8,167 nucleotides of DNA from an uncultured Bacilli bacterium. Lineage in GTDB: Bacteria; Bacillota_I; Bacilli_A; RF39; UBA660. Below, piece after piece: positions 6,538 through 8,167 of this stretch (position 1 is its first letter; the number at the start of each line of letters is the position of its first letter). The notes beneath the pieces are model-generated. The model worked only from the letters and a program-made list of their open reading frames with translations. It did not search any database and had not been told where the DNA came from. The stretch spans positions 1-8,167 of the forward strand of contig CAQHJP010000013.1 of the NCBI GenBank assembly GCA_948801035.1. The letters are read 5' to 3'. The translations under genes were made by a program, and so were the position numbers.

Positions 6538-6560
6538 TGTTATAATAAAAATAGAAGGAG
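6538..6560 (+). promoter_or_regulatory. Extended -10 promoter and ribosome binding site of the first DUF362 gene
   Basis: TGTTATAAT (6538-6546) is a perfect extended -10 box starting two bases after the terminator's T-run. No -35 match lies 17 bases upstream. The likely start near 6553 coincides with AGAAGGAG (6553-6560), eight bases before ATG 6569. It would restart transcription immediately after the exporter operon. Confidence 0.6.
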
Positions 6561-6568
6561 ATATTATT

Positions 6569-6997
6569 ATGGAAAAAGCTAAAGTTTATTTTACAAATGA
6601 AATCACACCTGAGGCACTTGTTAAAATATATGAATGTTTAAATGTAGAAGTAAGTGGTAAAGTTGGAGTTAAGATTTCAACTGGTGAACTTGGTGGACAC
6701 AATTATTTAAAACCAGAATTAATTAAAGATTTAGTAAGCAAGGTAAATGGTACAATTTTAGAATGTAATACTGCATATGCGGGCAATAGAAATACAACAG
6801 AAGCACATTTAGAAAATATAAAAGCACATGGCTTTGATAAAATTGCTGAGGTTGATATTATGGATTCTGAAGGAGAAATAGAAATTCCTGCAAATGGGAA
6901 ACATTTAAGTGTTGATATTGTTGGTTCACATTTATCTAATTATGACTTTATTATTAATTTAGCGCATTTTAAAGGACATGCTATGGGTGGATGTTAA
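6569..6997 (+). CDS. DUF362 family protein, C-terminally truncated paralogue
   Basis: This 142-residue protein matches the first half of its downstream neighbour at about 60% identity by eye. Shared motifs include ITPExLxKIYE, VKxSTGE, ECNTAY, VDIMD, NGKHL and HxKGHxMGG (H133, H137). It ends Gly-Gly-Cys then TAA, exactly where the neighbour continues GMGANLKNQ for another 150 residues. The Cys/His-containing C-terminal half of the family is therefore absent. ATG 6569 is chosen because AGAAGGAG precedes it and the protein start aligns with the paralogue; the frame is open upstream to 6470 but that lies inside the ABC gene. DUF362 proteins are poorly characterised and often linked to iron-sulphur proteins. 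The even conservation of this half suggests either recent truncation or a retained short form. Confidence 0.75.
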   Translation: MEKAKVYFTNEITPEALVKIYECLNVEVSGKVGVKISTGELGGHNYLKPELIKDLVSKVNGTILECNTAYAGNRNTTEAHLENIKAHGFDKIAEVDIMDSEGEIEIPANGKHLSVDIVGSHLSNYDFIINLAHFKGHAMGGC

Positions 6998-7057
6998 ATA
7001 TGCAAATCCCATAAATACTAGAAAAAAACTTTGCTTTTTCCATAAAAATAATAAAAT
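6998..7057 (+). other. Degenerate spacer between DUF362 paralogues with an inverted gene-start fragment
   Basis: After the first paralogue's stop, GCAAAT (7001-7006) may align with the GCAAAT of ANLKN in the second copy, hinting at remnants of the lost half after a small frameshift. Bases 7022-7043, read on the minus strand, give ATGGAAAAAGCAAAG and a T-run. This nearly matches the first gene's start ATGGAAAAAGCTAAAG at 6569. No convincing terminator or promoter is seen, so the second gene may be co-transcribed with the first. Confidence 0.4.
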
Positions 7058-7063
7058 AGGAGG
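7058..7063 (+). promoter_or_regulatory. Ribosome binding site of the second DUF362 gene
   Basis: AGGAGG lies six bases before ATG 7070. The bases before it (ATAATAAAAT) resemble the -10/RBS spacing of the first paralogue, but only as a weak AATAAT box. Confidence 0.75.
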
Positions 7064-7069
7064 ATATAT

Positions 7070-7954
7070 ATGAAATCAAAAGTATTTTTTACAAAAGAAA
7101 TTACACCAGAAAGCTTAATTAAAATATATGAAGCACTTGGTGTAGAATTAAAAGGAAATGTAGGTGTGAAAGTATCTACTGGTGAAGCTGGATCAAAAGG
7201 ATATTTGAAAGCTGACTTAATTGGTCCTTTAGTAAAAAAATTAAATGGAACAATCATTGAATGTAATACAGCTTATCCAGGAGCAAGAACAAATGCTGAA
7301 GATCATTTAAAAGTTGCTGAAGAACATGGATTTACTTCTTTTGCTAAAGTAGATATTATGGATGCAGATGGAGAATTTAAAATCCCAGTTAAAAATGGTA
7401 AACACCTAGAATATGATATTGTTGGTAATAATCTTAAAAATTATGATGCAATGCTTAATTTAGCACACGGAAAAGGTCATCAAATGGGAGGGATGGGAGC
7501 AAATCTTAAAAATCAATCTATAGGAGTTGCTTCTAGAAATGGTAAAGCATATATTCATAGCTGTGGTCAAGATGAAAATCCAGATACAGCTTGGGATAAA
7601 CCATATCAACAAATTGAGTTTATTGAATCAATGGCCGAATCTGCAAAAGCAGTAGCTGATTATTTTAAAGAACAAAATAAACCTATACTATATATTACGG
7701 TAATGAATGCATTATCATTAGAATGTGATTGTGATGCTCATCAAGGAGATCCAGTAATGGCAGATTTAGGAATAGTGGCTTCATTAGATCCAGTAGCTAA
7801 TGATCAAGCATTTATTGATATGATATGGAATTCAAGTGATCCGGGAGCTAAATTATTACAAGAAAGAATTGATGGACAACTAGGAAGAGAAATATTACCT
7901 TATGCTGAAAGCATTGGATTAGGTAGTAGAGAATATGAACTTATAGAATTATAA
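7070..7954 (+). CDS. DUF362 domain-containing protein, form without ferredoxin-type Cys clusters
   Basis: This 294-residue protein is apparently complete and probably cytoplasmic, with no signal peptide or membrane helix. N-terminal half motifs are VKVSTGE (33-39), ECNTAYPGAR (64-73), VDIMDADGE (94-102) and HGKGHQMGGMGANLKN (133-148). C-terminal half motifs are IHSCG (Cys165), NALSLECDCDAH (Cys219, Cys221, His224), DLGIVASLDPVANDQAFID (232-250) and a closing GLGSREYELIEL. Many clostridial DUF362 proteins carry CxxCxxC-type ferredoxin insertions between these halves. Here that place holds only a short linker (about 166-185), so no classical 4Fe-4S sites are present; the remaining Cys/His could bind a metal or cluster in another way. 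The biochemical role of the family is not established. A hairpin terminator follows 17 bases after the stop. Confidence 0.85.
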   Translation: MKSKVFFTKEITPESLIKIYEALGVELKGNVGVKVSTGEAGSKGYLKADLIGPLVKKLNGTIIECNTAYPGARTNAEDHLKVAEEHGFTSFAKVDIMDADGEFKIPVKNGKHLEYDIVGNNLKNYDAMLNLAHGKGHQMGGMGANLKNQSIGVASRNGKAYIHSCGQDENPDTAWDKPYQQIEFIESMAESAKAVADYFKEQNKPILYITVMNALSLECDCDAHQGDPVMADLGIVASLDPVANDQAFIDMIWNSSDPGAKLLQERIDGQLGREILPYAESIGLGSREYELIEL

Positions 7955-7970
7955 AATATTATAGATTTTT

Positions 7971-7997
7971 AAGGCTGATTTATTTCAGTCTTTTTTT
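7971..7997 (+). terminator. Terminator after the DUF362 pair
   Basis: AAGGCTGA (7971-7978) pairs with TCAGTCTT (7985-7992) around a six-base loop, with one G-T wobble. The stem runs into seven T (7991-7997). This is the best-formed intrinsic terminator in the window. Confidence 0.85.
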
Positions 7998-8009
7998 GTG
8001 CAATAAAAT

Positions 8010-8015
8010 AGGAGG
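8010..8015 (+). promoter_or_regulatory. Ribosome binding site of the ParB-like gene
   Basis: AGGAGG lies four bases before ATG 8020. A possible -10 (TGCAAT, 7999-8004) sits just upstream and directly after the terminator's T-run, but it matches the consensus weakly and has no clear -35. Confidence 0.7.
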
Positions 8016-8019
8016 TTTT

Positions 8020-8167
8020 ATGAAAGAAGAAATCAAGAAAATTAAAATATCAGATATTAAAGATTTTCCAAAGCACCCATTTAAGATCAATAATGATCTG
8101 AACTATGAAGAGTTAAAAGATAGTATTCAAGAAAATGGTGTTTTAGTTCCTGCAATAGTTCGTAAGA
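8020..8167 (+). CDS. ParB/Srx-fold N-terminal domain protein (partial, 5' end only)
   Basis: The 49 visible codons start MKEEIKKIKISDIKDFPKHP and continue FKINNDLNYEELKDSIQENG, then VLVPAIVRK. This is the opening of a ParB/Spo0J-type N-terminal domain: a beta strand setting up 'I.DI..FP.HPFK', then 'L..SI...GVL.PAIVR'. The following GHRR-type CTP-binding motif would lie beyond the window. The HPFK form is typical of ParB-like proteins on plasmids and integrative conjugative elements, although chromosomal Spo0J cannot be excluded. Codons AAG, ATC, CTG, AAC and CAC are more frequent than in the preceding genes, suggesting a different origin. The gene follows a strong terminator, so it is a separate transcription unit. 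Confidence 0.8.
   Translation, partial: MKEEIKKIKISDIKDFPKHPFKINNDLNYEELKDSIQENGVLVPAIVRK

Noticed and set aside
6470..6568. N-terminal extension of the first DUF362 protein
   Set aside because: It would overlap the ABC gene, cross its terminator, and add residues absent from the paralogue; ATG 6569 has a good ribosome binding site.
7021..7040. Possible terminator hairpin GAAAAA/TTTTTC between the DUF362 genes
   Set aside because: Six base pairs with a single G-C and an eight-base loop in A/T-run DNA is too weak to call.
7018..7257. 79-codon open frame on the minus strand
   Set aside because: Mostly antisense to the second DUF362 gene. Only its last residues (in 7018-7047) are of interest, as an inverted gene-start fragment, not as a gene.
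1..8167. Alternative genetic code (TGA as Trp or TAG as sense) to explain the TAG at 45-47
   Set aside because: TGA ends the marR gene and TAG ends the first ABC gene exactly at coupled junctions, and Trp is encoded by TGG throughout.
1..8167. CRISPR arrays, tRNA or rRNA genes, insertion sequences
   Set aside because: No spaced direct repeats, tRNA-like cloverleaf regions, rRNA motifs or transposase frames were seen on either strand.

Overview
The window is very AT-rich, with Lys mostly AAA, Leu mostly TTA and Ile ATA/ATT. Genes carry AGGAGG- or AGGTGAT-type ribosome binding sites and are tightly packed. This points to a low-G+C Bacillota, probably an uncultured Bacilli/Mollicutes-related lineage; that placement is inference. 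The code looks standard: tryptophan is TGG, and TGA and TAG both end genes here.

Region 1 (1-1249) begins with the 3' end of an RluA/RluD-type pseudouridine synthase gene. Its family-like reading frame is cut by an in-frame TAG at 45-47, then continues recognisably to a TGA at 117-119. That TGA overlaps the ATG of a GluP/YqgP-like rhomboid intramembrane protease, which has its Ser and His catalytic residues.

Region 2 (1264-2330) holds a class III-signal prepilin-like protein fused to two Ig-like domains. It converges on a short-intergenic-scale gene on the minus strand, a 41-residue single-pass membrane protein. The two genes share one short hairpin terminator. They also begin with almost the same 21-base module (extended -10 box plus AGGTGAT ribosome binding site), so the pair is bounded by an inverted repeat.

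Region 3 (2356-6536) is a complete three-gene drug-efflux-type operon. A TTGACA-17-TAAAAT promoter with a dyad operator at the start point drives a MarR-family regulator and the two halves of a heterodimeric ABC exporter (EfrAB/TM287-288 type). The genes overlap by 4 and 8 bases, and the operon ends in a hairpin terminator. The first ABC subunit has lost the catalytic Glu and switch His and the second keeps them. The signature motifs are degenerate in the complementary pattern, giving one active and one degenerate ATP site.

Region 4 (6538-7997) has two tandem DUF362 paralogues. The first is only 142 residues long and stops just after the HxKGHxMGG motif. The second is 294 residues and appears complete, but lacks the ferredoxin-type Cys clusters found in many family members. 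Between them lies a short inverted copy of a DUF362 gene start. A good hairpin terminator follows.

Region 5 (8010-8167) is the first 49 codons of a ParB/Srx-fold protein that runs off the window. Its codon choice is less AT-biased than its neighbours', which suggests acquired DNA or the edge of a mobile element.
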